Shown here: positions 1-14,052 of the stretch, piece by piece
Layout: each line of letters begins with the position of its first letter
Numbering within the stretch: the first letter of the stretch is position 1
Position numbers and translations under genes: made by a program
The notes under the pieces: model-generated
Databases searched by the model: none
Seen by the model: the letters and a program-made list of their open reading frames with translations, nothing else
What the model was told of the DNA's origin: nothing
Origin: Bdellovibrionales bacterium
GTDB taxonomy: Bacteria; Bdellovibrionota; UBA1018
Assembly (NCBI GenBank): GCA_947380295.1
Contig: CANCQK010000010.1
Coordinates: 1-64,000, forward strand
Reading direction: 5' to 3'
Length of the DNA: 64,000 nucleotides

Positions 1-94
1 CTTCTCTCTCCACCATTTTTGACAGTCTTTTGAGGGTGAAATCCTCTGAAACCCAGATAAAATGTGGCAATCGGAGTCTATTGTTACTTTTTAC

Positions 95-121
95 TTGGCG
101 GACGACCAAATGAAGTATAAA
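95..121 (+). promoter_or_regulatory. possible promoter of the tRNA-Gly/tRNA-Thr/tuf transcript
   Basis: A TTGGCG hexamer (95-100) lies 15 bases upstream of TATAAA (116-121). The predicted transcript start would fall near 128, about 27 bases before tRNA-Gly. The spacing is short and the -35 match is only 4 of 6, so this is a weak call. Confidence 0.3.
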
Positions 122-154
122 TTCTCGACCTTACCAGTTTGAGAATATAAAGGT

Positions 155-231
155 GCGGGAGTAGCTCAATTGGCTAGAGCATCGGCTTTCCAAGCCGAGG
201 GTTGAGGGTTCGAGTCCCTTCTCCCGCTCCA
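155..231 (+). tRNA. tRNA-Gly (anticodon TCC)
   Basis: Full cloverleaf. The acceptor stem is GCGGGAG (155-161) with CTCCCGC (221-227), followed by discriminator T and an encoded CCA ending at 231. The anticodon loop is 187-193 and the anticodon TCC is 189-191. The T-loop TTCGAGT is present. It lies 20 bases before tRNA-Thr and probably shares a transcript with it and tuf, an arrangement like the tRNA-tufB operon of enterobacteria. Confidence 0.97.
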
Positions 232-251
232 AAATTGACTCAAATATGTAC

Positions 252-328
252 GCTCTTGTAGCTCAGTTGGCCAGAGCACTCCCTTGGTAAGGGAGAGGTC
301 ACGGGTTCGAATCCCGTCAAGAGCTCCA
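252..328 (+). tRNA. tRNA-Thr (anticodon GGT)
   Basis: The acceptor stem is GCTCTTG (252-258) with CAAGAGC (318-324), then T and encoded CCA (326-328). The anticodon stem CTCCC/GGGAG encloses the loop 284-290 with GGT at 286-288. It lies 65 bases upstream of the tuf start. Confidence 0.97.
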
Positions 329-393
329 GTTTTAACTAACCGGTTGTTAGGTTCCGGATTAACCTAACCAAACAGCGGAGGCCTTGAAGAGGT

Positions 394-1584
394 ATGTCTA
401 AAGAGAAATTTGAACGTAGTAAACCCCACTGCAACATCGGGACAATTGGTCACGTTGACCACGGTAAGACGACGCTAACTGCTGCGATCACCACCGTGTT
501 GGCGAAAAAAGGCTGGGCACAGGCTCGCGCTTACGATCAAATCGACAACGCTCCTGAAGAAAAAGAGCGTGGGATTACCATCAACACAACTCACGTCGAG
601 TATCAGACTGAAAATCGTCACTACGCGCACGTTGACTGCCCTGGCCACGCTGACTATGTTAAAAACATGATCACCGGTGCTGCACAAATGGACGGCGCTA
701 TTCTCGTTGTCTCTGCTGCTGACGGCCCAATGCCTCAAACTCGTGAACACATCTTGCTTGCTCGTCAGGTGGGTGTTCCTGCTGTTGTTGTGTTTTTGAA
801 TAAATGCGACATGGTTGATGATTCAGAGCTTCTTGACCTCGTTGAAATGGAAGTTCGTGAATTGCTCAGCTCCTACAAATTCCCTGGCGACGAGATCCCT
901 GTGATTAAGGGTTCTGCTTTGAAGGCTATGGAAGGCGATGCTGGTCCTCTGGGCGAGCCTGCGATCTTGCAATTGATGGCTTCCGTCGATGCATACGTTC
1001 CACAACCTAAGCGCGAAAAAGACAAGCCTTTCTTGATGCCAGTTGAAGACGTGTTCTCCATTTCTGGTCGCGGTACTGTTGTCACCGGTCGTGTTGAGCG
1101 CGGCGTGATTAAGGTCGGCGAAGAATGTGAAATCATCGGCTTGCGTCCAACCATCAAGACCGTTGTAACCGGTGTTGAAATGTTCCGTAAGCTTTTGGAT
1201 CAAGGTGAAGCTGGCGACAACATTGGCGCCCTTCTTCGTGGTACGAAGAAAGAAGAAGTTGAACGCGGACAAGTGCTTGCGCACGTCGGCAGCGTTCGTC
1301 CTCACAAGAAATTCAAAGGCTCTGCCTATATTCTCACCAAAGAAGAAGGCGGACGTCACACTCCATTCTTCAATGGCTATCGTCCTCAGTTCTACTTCAG
1401 AACGACCGACGTGACTGGTGTCGTGAAGTTGCCAGAGAACGTAGAAATGGTTATGCCTGGCGACAACGTTGCTATCGAAGTTGAGTTGATCACTCCGATT
1501 GCAATGGAAAAGGAACTTCGTTTCGCAATTCGCGAAGGCGGACGTACTGTCGGTGCTGGCGTAGTTGCAGAAATTGTTGAATAG
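394..1584 (+). CDS. tuf: elongation factor Tu
   Basis: EF-Tu is the GTPase that delivers aminoacyl-tRNA to the ribosome in the cytoplasm. The 396 residues match the family length. The P-loop GHVDHGKT is at residues 19-26, switch-II DCPGH near 80 and the guanine-specificity motif NKCD near 135, followed by the two beta-barrel domains. A GGAGG element (377-381) sits 12 bases before the ATG. It follows tRNA-Gly and tRNA-Thr, as tufB does in many proteobacteria, and is followed by an intrinsic hairpin and rpmG. Only one tuf copy is in this window, so whether a second copy exists elsewhere cannot be seen. Confidence 0.99.
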   Translation: MSKEKFERSKPHCNIGTIGHVDHGKTTLTAAITTVLAKKGWAQARAYDQIDNAPEEKERGITINTTHVEYQTENRHYAHVDCPGHADYVKNMITGAAQMDGAILVVSAADGPMPQTREHILLARQVGVPAVVVFLNKCDMVDDSELLDLVEMEVRELLSSYKFPGDEIPVIKGSALKAMEGDAGPLGEPAILQLMASVDAYVPQPKREKDKPFLMPVEDVFSISGRGTVVTGRVERGVIKVGEECEIIGLRPTIKTVVTGVEMFRKLLDQGEAGDNIGALLRGTKKEEVERGQVLAHVGSVRPHKKFKGSAYILTKEEGGRHTPFFNGYRPQFYFRTTDVTGVVKLPENVEMVMPGDNVAIEVELITPIAMEKELRFAIREGGRTVGAGVVAEIVE

Positions 1585-1635
1585 TTTTCAGTTCGCTGAA
1601 GACGTTGGCTGAAAAGCCAAAATGATAGGTTCCGA

Positions 1636-1662
1636 AAGAGGGGAGAATTGTTCTCCCCTCTT
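1636..1662 (+). terminator. hairpin after tuf, probable terminator or attenuator
   Basis: A perfect 12-bp inverted repeat (1636-1647 with 1651-1662) around a TTG loop lies 51 bases after the tuf stop. The following tract, GTTTGG, is a poor U-run. It may therefore only partly terminate or may stabilise the tuf mRNA, letting some polymerase continue into rpmG-secE-nusG. Confidence 0.6.
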
Positions 1663-1697
1663 GTTTGGAATACGGTTTTTAAGGTAGTGGTAATGTT

Positions 1698-1847
1698 ATG
1701 CGAGTAACTGTTGGTTTAGATTGCACAGCCTGCAAAAGAAAAAATTACTCAACGAGTAAGAATAAACAAAAGACAACGGACAAACTTGAATTCAAAAAGT
1801 TTTGTAAGTTTTGTCGTAAACATACGCCACATCGAGAAGGTAAGTAA
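1698..1847 (+). CDS. rpmG: 50S ribosomal protein L33
   Basis: A 49-residue ORF encoding a small basic zinc-ribbon ribosomal protein of the large subunit. It begins MRVTVGLDCTACKRKNY and has the four-cysteine zinc pattern CTAC (residues 9-12) and CKFC (36-39), so this is the zinc-binding form of L33. The length is normal for the family. The position between tuf and tRNA-Trp/secE is the usual one for rpmG in deltaproteobacteria-like genomes. No strong Shine-Dalgarno is visible; AAGG at 1681-1684 is rather far from the ATG. It is short enough to be missed by length-filtered gene callers. Confidence 0.95.
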   Translation: MRVTVGLDCTACKRKNYSTSKNKQKTTDKLEFKKFCKFCRKHTPHREGK

Positions 1848-1850
1848 GTT

Positions 1851-1926
1851 AGGGCAGTAGCTCCAACGGTAGAGCAACGGATTCCAAATCCGTGGGTTGT
1901 GGGTTCGAATCCCTCCTGCCCTGCCA
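1851..1926 (+). tRNA. tRNA-Trp (anticodon CCA)
   Basis: The acceptor stem is AGGGCAG (1851-1857) with CTGCCCT (1916-1922), discriminator G and encoded CCA to 1926. The anticodon loop is 1882-1888 with CCA at 1884-1886. It begins 3 bases after the rpmG stop and ends 25 bases before secE. A tRNA-Trp directly before secE is a common bacterial arrangement. Confidence 0.97.
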
Positions 1927-1951
1927 ACTCAGATCTGACGCGGGTGACACT

Positions 1952-2326
1952 ATGGAAAGTCAGCATCAAAAATGGGTAACCTTGAGTTACCTGGCAGTCG
2001 CAGCCCTTTTCGGCTACGTTGTGTTTTCGTTGGCCGGGAAGCTAGTTGGTTTTTACGATCTAGAAGTTAAGTTTCGCAATATCAGCACCATCTTGCGAGT
2101 GGGGTCCGCCGTTCTGGGTGTTTTGATGTTTTTCTTTCTTACACGGAGAGATGACACAAATCAGTTCATGAACGAAGTGATGACAGAGTTGTCACGAGTT
2201 TCATGGCCTACTCAAAAAGAGACGACTTCGTCCACGTTCATTGTGATCGTGATGGTGTTGGTTTCAGGAACGGTCTTAGGGCTCTTGGATTTCTTATGGA
2301 TCCAAGTGCTAAAACGAGTTCTCTGA
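1952..2326 (+). CDS. secE: preprotein translocase subunit SecE
   Basis: SecE is the inner-membrane subunit that clamps SecY in the protein-export channel. It has 124 residues with three predicted membrane segments (about 10-32, 47-64 and 96-118), the long enterobacterial-type form rather than the single-span form. The conserved amphipathic helix with ELSRVSWPTQKET precedes the last span. I chose the ATG at 1952 because an upstream in-frame ATG lies inside tRNA-Trp. nusG follows 14 bases downstream. Confidence 0.97.
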   Translation: MESQHQKWVTLSYLAVAALFGYVVFSLAGKLVGFYDLEVKFRNISTILRVGSAVLGVLMFFFLTRRDDTNQFMNEVMTELSRVSWPTQKETTSSTFIVIVMVLVSGTVLGLLDFLWIQVLKRVL

Positions 2327-2340
2327 GAGAGGAGTTGGGT

Positions 2341-2898
2341 GTGCCCGAAATTCAAGCGCAACAATCTAATGAAATGTCCTGGTATGTAGTTCACACCTAC
2401 TCAGGATTTGAAAACAAGGCCAAGATTGCGCTAGAAGAGCGGATTAAATCCTTAAAGAAGGAATCCTTTTTTAGCGAAATTGTTGTTCCCGAAGAAAACG
2501 TGGTGGAGTTGGTTAAAGGCCAAAAGAAAACCACCAAGCGACGTTTCTTTCCTGGGTATATCTTAGTCCGAATGATTTTGAACGACGAGACCTGGCACAT
2601 TGTGAAGAATACGCCAAAGATTACAGGTTTCGTTGGTGACAAGGTCAAGCCAGTACCTGTTCCTGATTCAGACGTTCAAAAGATGACTAACAGGATTGCA
2701 GAAGGTCAGGTCAAGCCAAGGCCGCGAGTTTCCTTTCATGAGGGAGAAAACGTGCGAGTGGTGGACGGACCTTTCTCGAACTTCAACGGAACTGTTGAGG
2801 ACGTTAATCCGGACAAGGGTAAGGTAAAGGTGTTGGTCAGTATTTTCGGCCGTTCAACGCCGGTGGAGCTCGATTTTATTCAGGTTGAAAAAATTTAG
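2341..2898 (+). CDS. nusG: transcription termination/antitermination factor NusG
   Basis: NusG binds RNA polymerase and couples it to Rho or to the leading ribosome. The N-terminal NGN domain starts at [16 protein letters not shown] and the C-terminal KOW domain is recognisable near [15 protein letters not shown] chose the GTG at 2341 (185 residues) because GGAG at 2331-2334 sits 6 bases upstream. The in-frame ATG at 2374 begins at the conserved MSWYV and is the alternative. A longer reading from 2203 would run back into secE. Confidence 0.96.
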   Translation: MPEIQAQQSNEMSWYVVHTYSGFENKAKIALEERIKSLKKESFFSEIVVPEENVVELVKGQKKTTKRRFFPGYILVRMILNDETWHIVKNTPKITGFVGDKVKPVPVPDSDVQKMTNRIAEGQVKPRPRVSFHEGENVRVVDGPFSNFNGTVEDVNPDKGKVKVLVSIFGRSTPVELDFIQVEKI

Positions 2899-2915
2899 TT
2901 TCTCATGTTATAAAC

Positions 2916-2948
2916 CGCGGCTCTAGGATTTTTGTGCCTGTAGCCGCG
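2916..2948 (+). promoter_or_regulatory. hairpin in the rplK leader
   Basis: CGCGGCT (2916-2922) pairs with AGCCGCG (2942-2948), with a further AGG/CCT helix inside separated by a small internal loop. It lies in the 148-base gap between nusG and rplK. In other bacteria, L1 represses the rplK-rplA mRNA by binding a structured leader that mimics its 23S site. This hairpin is a candidate for such a site, but that role is inferred only from position. Confidence 0.35.
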
Positions 2949-3046
2949 CGCTCGTAAGTGAGCAGAATCCGAATACGCTAGTCCACATGCATGGCTGCTG
3001 CGGAATTGGTAAGAAGGTACAGGACGTACGTCGAGAAAGGTAAGAT

Positions 3047-3472
3047 ATGGCAAAGAAGGTAGTTGGTCAAATCAAGCTTCAGATCCCAGGCGGCCAAGCG
3101 AATCCGGCGCCTCCAGTGGGTCCAGCGCTCGGTCAACGTGGCGTTAATATCATGGAGTTCTGCAAGGCGTTTAACGCTAAGACGCAGGACCAAAAGGGAA
3201 TGGTCATCCCGGTTATCATTACCGTGTACTCTGACCGCTCATTTACTTTTGTAACTAAGACCCCTCCTGCAGCCATTCTCTTGTTGAAGGCAGCTAAGAT
3301 CGAAAAAGGTTCTAAAGAGCCAAATAAGACCAAGGTTGGCAAGGTCACCAGTAAGCAAGTTGAAGAGATCGCTAAGCTCAAAATGCCAGATTTGAATGCG
3401 GGTAGTGTTGAAGCCGCGATGAGAACCATTGCAGGTACCGCTCGCAGTGCCGGCATTACTGTTACTGATTAA
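3047..3472 (+). CDS. rplK: 50S ribosomal protein L11
   Basis: L11 forms the base of the GTPase-associated stalk and binds 23S rRNA. The 141 residues match the family. The N-terminal [20 protein letters not shown] and the C-terminal RNA-binding region with [11 protein letters not shown] are typical. A GAGAAAGG ribosome-binding site precedes the ATG. It is the first gene of the rplKAJL-rpoBC group. Confidence 0.99.
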   Translation: MAKKVVGQIKLQIPGGQANPAPPVGPALGQRGVNIMEFCKAFNAKTQDQKGMVIPVIITVYSDRSFTFVTKTPPAAILLLKAAKIEKGSKEPNKTKVGKVTSKQVEEIAKLKMPDLNAGSVEAAMRTIAGTARSAGITVTD

Positions 3473-3532
3473 AAGTTTTACTAATGAGTGGGAGCCTGCC
3501 AGTTTGCAGGCGTTTGCACCACGGAGGTTAAT

Positions 3533-4279
3533 ATGAGTGAAGTTGCAAAGTCCAAAAAAGTTGCTGGTAATACCAAGCATGGCAAAAAATACCTGAATGC
3601 TTTGGCAAAAGTTGATCAGTCCAAGAAGTATTCTGTCGCAGAGGCATTTGCCCTCCTTCCTGAAGTTTCTTTTGCAAAATTTGACGAGGCTGTAGACGTT
3701 TCCTTCAACTTGGGAGTTGACCCTAAGCACGCTGATCAGATGGTTAGAGGCGCTGTTGTTCTTCCTCACGGGATTGGTAAGTCTGTTCGTATTGCTGTTT
3801 TAGCAAAGGGCGAAAAGGCAAAAGAGGCTCAGACTGCTGGCGCAGACTTCGTTGGCGCTGAAGACTTGATCGAAAAGATTTCAGGCGGCTGGTTTGAGTT
3901 CGATAAAATGATTGCAACTCCTGATATGATGGTTGCGGTTTCTAAAATCGGTAAGCTCTTGGGCCCTAAAGGTCTCATGCCTAACCCAAAATTGGGCACT
4001 GTCACTTTCGACGTCGTAAAGGCAATTAAGGAGCAGAAGCTCGGTAAGGTTGAATATCGTACTGAGAAGACTGGGATTATCCATGTCGCTATCGGCAAAA
4101 AGTCTTTTGGCGCAGAAAAGTTGAGAGAGAACTTCAACGCCTTGGCGAGTGTCATCATTAAGGCAAAACCGCCTACCAGCAAAGGTACCTACCTACAGAA
4201 ACTTACCCTGTCGACCACAATGAGTCCTGGTATCACCGTTGATTCAATGGATGCCATGGTCTCGGCTGGTTTGGCATAA
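3533..4279 (+). CDS. rplA: 50S ribosomal protein L1
   Basis: L1 forms the mobile L1 stalk near the E site and in many bacteria represses its own rplK-rplA mRNA. The 248 residues begin [17 protein letters not shown] and carry the family signature around [12 protein letters not shown]. The start at 3533 is set by a strong GGAGG (3523-3527); a reading from 3488 would extend into the intergenic hairpin. That hairpin, GCCTGC/GCAGGC at 3494-3511, lies just upstream of the ribosome-binding site and could affect initiation. Confidence 0.98.
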   Translation: MSEVAKSKKVAGNTKHGKKYLNALAKVDQSKKYSVAEAFALLPEVSFAKFDEAVDVSFNLGVDPKHADQMVRGAVVLPHGIGKSVRIAVLAKGEKAKEAQTAGADFVGAEDLIEKISGGWFEFDKMIATPDMMVAVSKIGKLLGPKGLMPNPKLGTVTFDVVKAIKEQKLGKVEYRTEKTGIIHVAIGKKSFGAEKLRENFNALASVIIKAKPPTSKGTYLQKLTLSTTMSPGITVDSMDAMVSAGLA

Positions 4280-4328
4280 CGGGTGAGCGAAGTTTCCGTC
4301 AATCGATTAGGATAAAGAGGTTTAAAAT

Positions 4329-4868
4329 ATGAATCGCACAGAGAAAACACAACTCGCAGGCGAGTTACAGGAAAAGTTCGCAAGAGCTCAGGTCGCTATT
4401 TTTGCTGACTACAAAGGGCTTTCTGCAAGTCGCGCAGATGATTTGAGACGCTTGTTGAGAGGTCAGCAGGTTGAAGTTAAGGTTCTAAAAAATAATGTAG
4501 CTCGGTTGGTGACCAAAGACGGCGCCATGGGTGATCAGGCTAAGTCCTTGATGGACTCAGTCGTTGGTCCGACATTGGTCGCATTTGCGTACGGTGACCC
4601 TGCTGCCGCTGCTAAAGTGATTCACAAGTTTGCTCAGGATAATGAGGCTCTTAAGCTAAAAGACAGCCTCATGGGTCAAAAGCGGATCGACGCGTCTGGA
4701 GTTGAAGCGCTTGCAAAGCTTCCTAGCAAAGAGGTCCTGCTTGCGCAGTTGTTGAGTACGATGAATGCGCCGGTCAGGAACTTTGTCGGTGTGCTCGCTG
4801 CTGTGCCTCGTGGTTTGGTTACAGTGCTTGCGGCAATTGAAAAAAAGAAAGCTGAGTCTCAGTCCTGA
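4329..4868 (+). CDS. rplJ: 50S ribosomal protein L10
   Basis: L10 anchors the L7/L12 dimers on the ribosomal stalk. It has 179 residues, with the N-terminal rRNA-binding domain containing ADYKGLSASRADDLRR and a C-terminal helix that binds L7/L12. The start has AAGAGG upstream (4315-4320). The gap from rplA is only 49 bases, so there is little room for an extended L10-binding leader of the enterobacterial kind. Confidence 0.98.
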   Translation: MNRTEKTQLAGELQEKFARAQVAIFADYKGLSASRADDLRRLLRGQQVEVKVLKNNVARLVTKDGAMGDQAKSLMDSVVGPTLVAFAYGDPAAAAKVIHKFAQDNEALKLKDSLMGQKRIDASGVEALAKLPSKEVLLAQLLSTMNAPVRNFVGVLAAVPRGLVTVLAAIEKKKAESQS

Positions 4869-5001
4869 TGCCTGGACTGTAGAGTCGTGATTTCAACTGG
4901 CGGTCAGGGAGACTGCTAGCAAACGGGTCCTAATAATAGAACTAGAGGGACCAAAGCCTGAAGCTACGATGGCTAAGGGTGCGAAGTAAAAGAGGTAGAA
5001 A

Positions 5002-5382
5002 ATGTCATCTGCAATTACCAAGGAACAAGTTGTTTCTTTCATTGAAAACATGTCCGTGCTCGATCTTTCCCAATTGGTGAAGGATCTCGAGACCAAATTC
5101 GGTGTCTCTGCTGCGGCCCCAGTTGCAATGGCTGCTATGCCAGCTGCTGCAGGCGCTGCTGTCGAAGCTAAGACTGAATTCACTGTTGTTCTTGCTGCTG
5201 CTGGCGAGAAGAAAATCAACGTGATCAAAGAAGTCCGCGCTATCACCGGTCTTGGCTTGAAAGAAGCTAAGGACCTAGTCGAAGGCGCTCCTAAGTCTTT
5301 GAAAGAAGGCGTGAATAAGCAAGAAGCTGAAGAGATCAAGAAAAAGCTCGAGGCAGAAGGCGCCAAGGTCGAGATTAAGTAA
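5002..5382 (+). CDS. rplL: 50S ribosomal protein L7/L12
   Basis: The acidic stalk protein that recruits translational GTPases. It has 126 residues: an N-terminal dimerisation domain, an alanine-rich hinge (about residues 33-52) and the C-terminal domain with [23 protein letters not shown] lies upstream of the ATG. The 133-base gap after rplJ contains a small GGTCC/GGACC hairpin near 4927-4951 that could tune the higher expression L7/L12 needs. Confidence 0.98.
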   Translation: MSSAITKEQVVSFIENMSVLDLSQLVKDLETKFGVSAAAPVAMAAMPAAAGAAVEAKTEFTVVLAAAGEKKINVIKEVRAITGLGLKEAKDLVEGAPKSLKEGVNKQEAEEIKKKLEAEGAKVEIK

Positions 5383-5428
5383 TCGCGATTTGCCGTCTTT
5401 TTTAGTACCTCTGGTTCAAAAATCGTAC

Positions 5429-5471
5429 CGGACCCTTGCCTTATCTGAAAAATCAGGTAGGCTGGGGTCCG
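5429..5471 (+). promoter_or_regulatory. rplL-rpoB intercistronic hairpin
   Basis: CGGACCC (5429-5435) pairs perfectly with GGGTCCG (5465-5471), and an inner helix closes CTGA/TCAG around an A-rich loop. It lies between rplL and rpoB with no U-run after it. It is therefore more likely an mRNA-processing or attenuation element than a full terminator. In Escherichia coli the same gap contains an attenuator and an RNase III cleavage hairpin; the similarity here is positional. Confidence 0.6.
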
Positions 5472-5505
5472 TTATCGAATCTCTCTATTCAGTTTAGGAG
5501 CAAGC

Positions 5506-8500
5506 ATGGGTTCCCTTTTTTCGGAAAATCGCCGAGTTCGTAAAGATTTCTCTAAAATCGCATCTCCGGTGGAGATTCCGAACCTCATAGAACTCCAACG
5601 TAAATCATACGAAAAATTCTTACAGGCTGATGTGGCTTCTAACCGGAGAGATTCTACCGGTTTGCAGGCCGTTTTCAAGTCTGTATTTCCTATTGAGGAC
5701 TTCAATCGGACTGCGTCACTTGAGTTTGAGAGCTATGTGCTCGAAAAACCTAAGTACGACGTTGCTGAGTGTCGTCAACGGGGAATGACCTATGCTGCGC
5801 CGTTGAAGATTACCGTCCGACTCGTCGTGTATGAAGTCGAGGAAGAGACTGGTACTCGCAATATTCGTGATATTAAGGAGCAAGAAGTGTACATGGGAGA
5901 AATTCCTCTCATGACCGAGGCTGGTTCCTTCATTATCAATGGGACTGAACGAGTTATCGTCAGTCAGCTCCATAGATCGCCTGGCGTTATTTTTGACCAC
6001 GATCAGGGGAAAAGTCACTCCAGTGGTAAGATTCTTTACTCTGCCCGAGTGATCCCTCACCGCGGTTCATGGCTCGATTTCGAGTTTGATCATAAGGATA
6101 TTTTGTACGCCCGTATCGACAGGAAGAGAAAACTTCCTGCAACCATCATCTTGCGTGCGCTGGGAATGGCCACTCAAGAGATTTTGAACTACTTCTACCG
6201 CGTTGAAACTGTGTTGTTTGATGCAGATGGTAAGTTTTTCAAAAAGGTTGATTTGGAGATCTTGGCAGGACAACGTGCCGAGGAAGACATTTTCGATCCT
6301 AAGACGAATGAAGTGATCGTTAAAAAGAATAGAAAGTTTACTAAAGCCGTCATTCGTAAGATCCAAGACGCTGGTATTACTCGTTTTGAGATCCCGCTTG
6401 AATTGGTGGTTGGTCGAGTTGCCTCCGAAGATACGGTGGATGAACTGACCGGCGAAGTGCTTCTTGAGACTAATCAAGAGCTCAGTGTTGAGAAAATTCG
6501 CGATTTGCGCGGCCGTGGAATTAACGAAGTTAAGGTGATCTTCACTGATAATCTCAGCTACGGATCCTTCGTTCGTGACACTCTTCTGTTGGATAAGGTG
6601 ACTAGTCCAGAAGAAGCCTTGATTGAGATTTACAAACGTATGAGGCCAGGTGATCCACCAACAGTGGAAGCCGCCAAGCTCCTGTTTGAGAATCTTTTCT
6701 TCAATCCAGATCGTTACGACTTGTCTCGCGTCGGACGCCTGAAGTTGAATTATAAGTTCCCTGAAAATAATGTTTCTGCAGAGAACACCGTTCTCACCAA
6801 GCAGGATATTTTGTCCACGTTGCTCTACCTCTGTGAGTTGAACAACGGCCGCGGCACCATTGACGATATTGACCACCTTGGCAACCGCCGCGTTCGCGCT
6901 GTTGGTGAGCTGATCGAGAACCAATATCGAATCGGGTTGGTCCGTATGGAGCGAGCGATCAAGGAAAGAATGAGTATTCAGGAAATCGAGACCCTGATGC
7001 CTCATGACTTGATTAATCAGAAGCCCGTTTCTGCAGTGGTTAAAGAGTTTTTCGGATCCAGTCAGCTGTCTCAGTTCATGGATCAAACCAACCCTCTGTC
7101 TGAAGTGACTCATAAGCGCCGTCTTTCGGCGCTTGGGCCTGGGGGATTGACCCGTGAGCGTGCAGGTTTCGAAGTACGCGACGTTCACAATACTCACTAC
7201 GGTCGGATCTGTCCGATTGAAACTCCTGAAGGTCCAAACATCGGCTTGATTGCAAGCTTGTCGACCTACGCCCGAGTTAATGAATTCGGCTTTATTGAGA
7301 CTCCTTACCGCGTGATTGCTGGTAAGGATGTTGCGGATGAGATTCGATTCTTCACAGCGACCGAAGAAGAAAATAAGATCATCGCTCAGGTTGCTCCTGA
7401 GGCGCTTAAGTCCGGAAAACTTTCCGGCGAGCTCATTTCGGCTCGTCGTAAAGGGGATTTCGCGCTGGTGAATCCAGACGACGTTGAGTTGATGGATGTT
7501 TCCCCGAATCAGCTCGTATCGATTGCTGCCTCCTTGATTCCATTCTTGGAGCATGACGATGCGAATCGTGCCTTGATGGGTTCTAACATGCAACGTCAGG
7601 CAGTTCCGCTGATCCGCACCCATGCACCATTGGTGGGTACTGGGATTGAGCGAATTGTAGCCCGCGATTCCGGTCAGATCATCGTCAATAAATACAACGG
7701 TCAAGTCATTATGGTCGATGGGACCAAGATCGTGGTGCGTCGTGATCATTCTGACGCTGATGAAGTTGGTTCTGATGTCGATATTTACAATTTGACCAAG
7801 TATCAGCGTTCTAATCAGAACACCTGCGTAACTCAACGCCCAGTTGTAAACGTTGGCGACCTGGTTAAGATGGGTGATGTTCTCGCTGACGGTCCTGCTA
7901 CTGATGCAGGCGAGTTGGCCCTGGGACAAAACGTATTGATCGCGTTCATGCCTTGGAGCGGTTACAACTTCGAAGACTCGATTTTGATCTCCGAGCGCTT
8001 GATTAAGGAAGATACATTCACCTCGATTCATATTGAGGAGTTTGAGTGTGTTGCCCGCGACACCAAGCTTGGGAAAGAAGAAATTACTCGCGACATTCCA
8101 AATGTCGGCGAAGAAGCCCTCAAGGATTTGGATCAGAGCGGGATCATCAGGATCGGCGCTGAGGTCAAGCCTGGGGACATCTTAGTCGGTAAGGTGACTC
8201 CTAAGGGTGAGACCCAGCTCTCTCCTGAAGAGAAGCTTCTCCGAGCCATTTTCGGCGAAAAAGCCGGCGATGTGCGCGACACCTCTCTCCGTGTGCCATC
8301 TGGCGTGCAGGGAATCGTGATCAATGCTCAGGTGTTTGCTCGCGAGGGTACTGAACCAGATGAACGTTCCAAGTCGATTCTCGAAGAACAAATCGCTAAG
8401 ATTCGTCGCGACGAGAAGATTGAAATTGATGCGATTCGGCAGTCTGCTTTAAATAAGATCGTTCACGCACTCGACGGTGCTGTGACCACAGGAAAATTGC

Positions 8501-9639
8501 TCTCTGAAGATGGCTCTGAGGAGCTTCTGAAGAAGGGTCAGACCTTGGTGCGCGATTTATTGGGCAACATCCCGTTCGACCTATTGGGCTTTATTCCCGT
8601 GAAGGACGAGCTCGAACAAGAAGTCACCACCGTGATGAAGACTGCTAAAGAGAAGATCGAAGCAGTTCGTTATGTGTTCAAGGAAAAGACTGACAAGCTC
8701 AAGAGAGGCGATGAACTGGCTCCTGGCGTGATCAAAATGGTCAAGGTCCAGATTGCTATTAAGAGACGCCTCCAAGTCGGCGATAAAATGGCAGGTCGTC
8801 ACGGAAATAAGGGGGTCATTAGCCGCATTCTTCCGATGGAAGATATGCCGTTCATGGCCAACGGGTCACCAGTCGATATGGTGCTCAACCCTCTCGGCGT
8901 TCCGTCTCGTATGAACATTGGTCAGTTGCTTGAAGTGACCTTGGGATGGGCTGCTCACGGAATTGGAGAGAAGGTAAATGCCTATCTCGAAACCTTTAAC
9001 GTAGATGGCTTGCGTAAGCTCTTGAAACAGACTTACAGCAGCGCTGAAGTTGATCGTTACGTTGAGCACGCTTCTGATGATGAGATTAAGAAGATGGTAA
9101 TTCATCTTCGTCATGGAATTCACGTAGCTACGCCTGTCTTTGACGGTGCTAGCGAGATGGACATTGAAGGTATGCTCAATGTTGCTTCGCTACCTGCACG
9201 CGGTCAGACCACGTTGTACGACGGGATTTCAGGAGAGCCGTTCGCTGAGGATGTCACCGTAGGCATTATGTATATGCTCAAGTTGCATCACTTGGTTGAG
9301 GAAAAGATTCACGCACGTAGCATCGGGCCTTATAGCTTGGTGACTCAGCAGCCTCTGGGCGGTAAAGCTCAATTCGGGGGTCAAAGACTTGGAGAAATGG
9401 AAGTCTGGGCACTCGAAGCTTACGGCGCAGCTTATGGCCTGCAAGAGTTTCTCACTGTGAAGTCAGATGACGTGACTGGCCGTAATCGCATGTACGAGGC
9501 CATTGTTAAGGGCGAGCAATTGCTCGAGCCAGGTCTGCCTGAATCCTTCAACGTCTTGGTGAAGGAACTTCAGAGTTTGGCCCTCAACGTCGAACTGATT
9601 GAAGAAGACGAAAAAGAGCTTAAGGCCGAATTGATTTAA
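5506..9639 (+). CDS. rpoB: DNA-directed RNA polymerase subunit beta
   Basis: Catalytic beta subunit of RNA polymerase, 1377 residues. The rifampicin-binding cluster lies around residues 515-545 and reads [15 protein letters not shown] then [14 protein letters not shown], so the positions equivalent to E. coli D516, H526 and S531 carry the susceptible residues. The C-terminal region contains [19 protein letters not shown] and the clamp-anchoring segment. AGGAG precedes the ATG. rpoC begins 13 bases after the stop. Confidence 0.99.
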   Translation: MGSLFSENRRVRKDFSKIASPVEIPNLIELQRKSYEKFLQADVASNRRDSTGLQAVFKSVFPIEDFNRTASLEFESYVLEKPKYDVAECRQRGMTYAAPLKITVRLVVYEVEEETGTRNIRDIKEQEVYMGEIPLMTEAGSFIINGTERVIVSQLHRSPGVIFDHDQGKSHSSGKILYSARVIPHRGSWLDFEFDHKDILYARIDRKRKLPATIILRALGMATQEILNYFYRVETVLFDADGKFFKKVDLEILAGQRAEEDIFDPKTNEVIVKKNRKFTKAVIRKIQDAGITRFEIPLELVVGRVASEDTVDELTGEVLLETNQELSVEKIRDLRGRGINEVKVIFTDNLSYGSFVRDTLLLDKVTSPEEALIEIYKRMRPGDPPTVEAAKLLFENLFFNPDRYDLSRVGRLKLNYKFPENNVSAENTVLTKQDILSTLLYLCELNNGRGTIDDIDHLGNRRVRAVGELIENQYRIGLVRMERAIKERMSIQEIETLMPHDLINQKPVSAVVKEFFGSSQLSQFMDQTNPLSEVTHKRRLSALGPGGLTRERAGFEVRDVHNTHYGRICPIETPEGPNIGLIASLSTYARVNEFGFIETPYRVIAGKDVADEIRFFTATEEENKIIAQVAPEALKSGKLSGELISARRKGDFALVNPDDVELMDVSPNQLVSIAASLIPFLEHDDANRALMGSNMQRQAVPLIRTHAPLVGTGIERIVARDSGQIIVNKYNGQVIMVDGTKIVVRRDHSDADEVGSDVDIYNLTKYQRSNQNTCVTQRPVVNVGDLVKMGDVLADGPATDAGELALGQNVLIAFMPWSGYNFEDSILISERLIKEDTFTSIHIEEFECVARDTKLGKEEITRDIPNVGEEALKDLDQSGIIRIGAEVKPGDILVGKVTPKGETQLSPEEKLLRAIFGEKAGDVRDTSLRVPSGVQGIVINAQVFAREGTEPDERSKSILEEQIAKIRRDEKIEIDAIRQSALNKIVHALDGAVTTGKLLSEDGSEELLKKGQTLVRDLLGNIPFDLLGFIPVKDELEQEVTTVMKTAKEKIEAVRYVFKEKTDKLKRGDELAPGVIKMVKVQIAIKRRLQVGDKMAGRHGNKGVISRILPMEDMPFMANGSPVDMVLNPLGVPSRMNIGQLLEVTLGWAAHGIGEKVNAYLETFNVDGLRKLLKQTYSSAEVDRYVEHASDDEIKKMVIHLRHGIHVATPVFDGASEMDIEGMLNVASLPARGQTTLYDGISGEPFAEDVTVGIMYMLKLHHLVEEKIHARSIGPYSLVTQQPLGGKAQFGGQRLGEMEVWALEAYGAAYGLQEFLTVKSDDVTGRNRMYEAIVKGEQLLEPGLPESFNVLVKELQSLALNVELIEEDEKELKAELI

Positions 9640-9652
9640 CTCAGGAGCTAAA

Positions 9653-13795
<4,143 letters not shown>

Positions 13796-13820
13796 GCCAA
13801 CGCGAATCGATCCCTAGAGT

Positions 13821-13895
13821 GGGCGCTTAGCTCAGCGGTAGAGCAGGGTCTTTACACGGCCAAGGTCGTAGGTTCAATCCCTACAGTGCCCACCA
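13821..13895 (+). tRNA. tRNA-Val (anticodon TAC)
   Basis: The acceptor stem is GGGCGCT (13821-13827) with AGTGCCC (13885-13891), discriminator A and encoded CCA (13893-13895). The anticodon TAC is at 13853-13855. The anticodon stem has one G-A mismatch at its outer pair and one G-T pair, and the T-loop is TTCAATC. It lies 25 bases after rpoC and is probably co-transcribed with it. Confidence 0.93.
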
Positions 13896-13911
13896 TTTTT
13901 TGAGAATTAAG

Positions 13912-13950
13912 AAACTCCGGTAAAACTAGCTTTTACTGGAGTTTTTTTTT
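13912..13950 (+). terminator. intrinsic terminator after rpoC and tRNA-Val
   Basis: A 14-bp helix with one G-T pair (13912-13925 with 13931-13944) around the loop CTAGC, continuing into a run of nine T residues (13942-13950). It closes the rplK-rpoC/tRNA-Val transcription block. Confidence 0.93.
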
Positions 13951-14052
13951 GGTCTCGAGAAGTCGTGAGACTGCGTTCACCCCTGATGTCAGTGGCGTAT
14001 TTCGTGGAGGCTTAAGTGTCGCTTCGAATGAGCGTTCTTGAGTTACCTAGCG

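Noticed and set aside
2899..3046. The nusG-rplK gap as a terminator
   Set aside because: The hairpin has no following U-run and the genes belong to one conserved block. It is reported only as a possible leader element.
6067..8031. A 654-codon open frame on the strand opposite rpoB
   Set aside because: It is the mirror of a highly conserved gene with biased codons; it has no recognisable domain and no ribosome-binding site. The same holds for the open frames opposite rpoC and pyrG.
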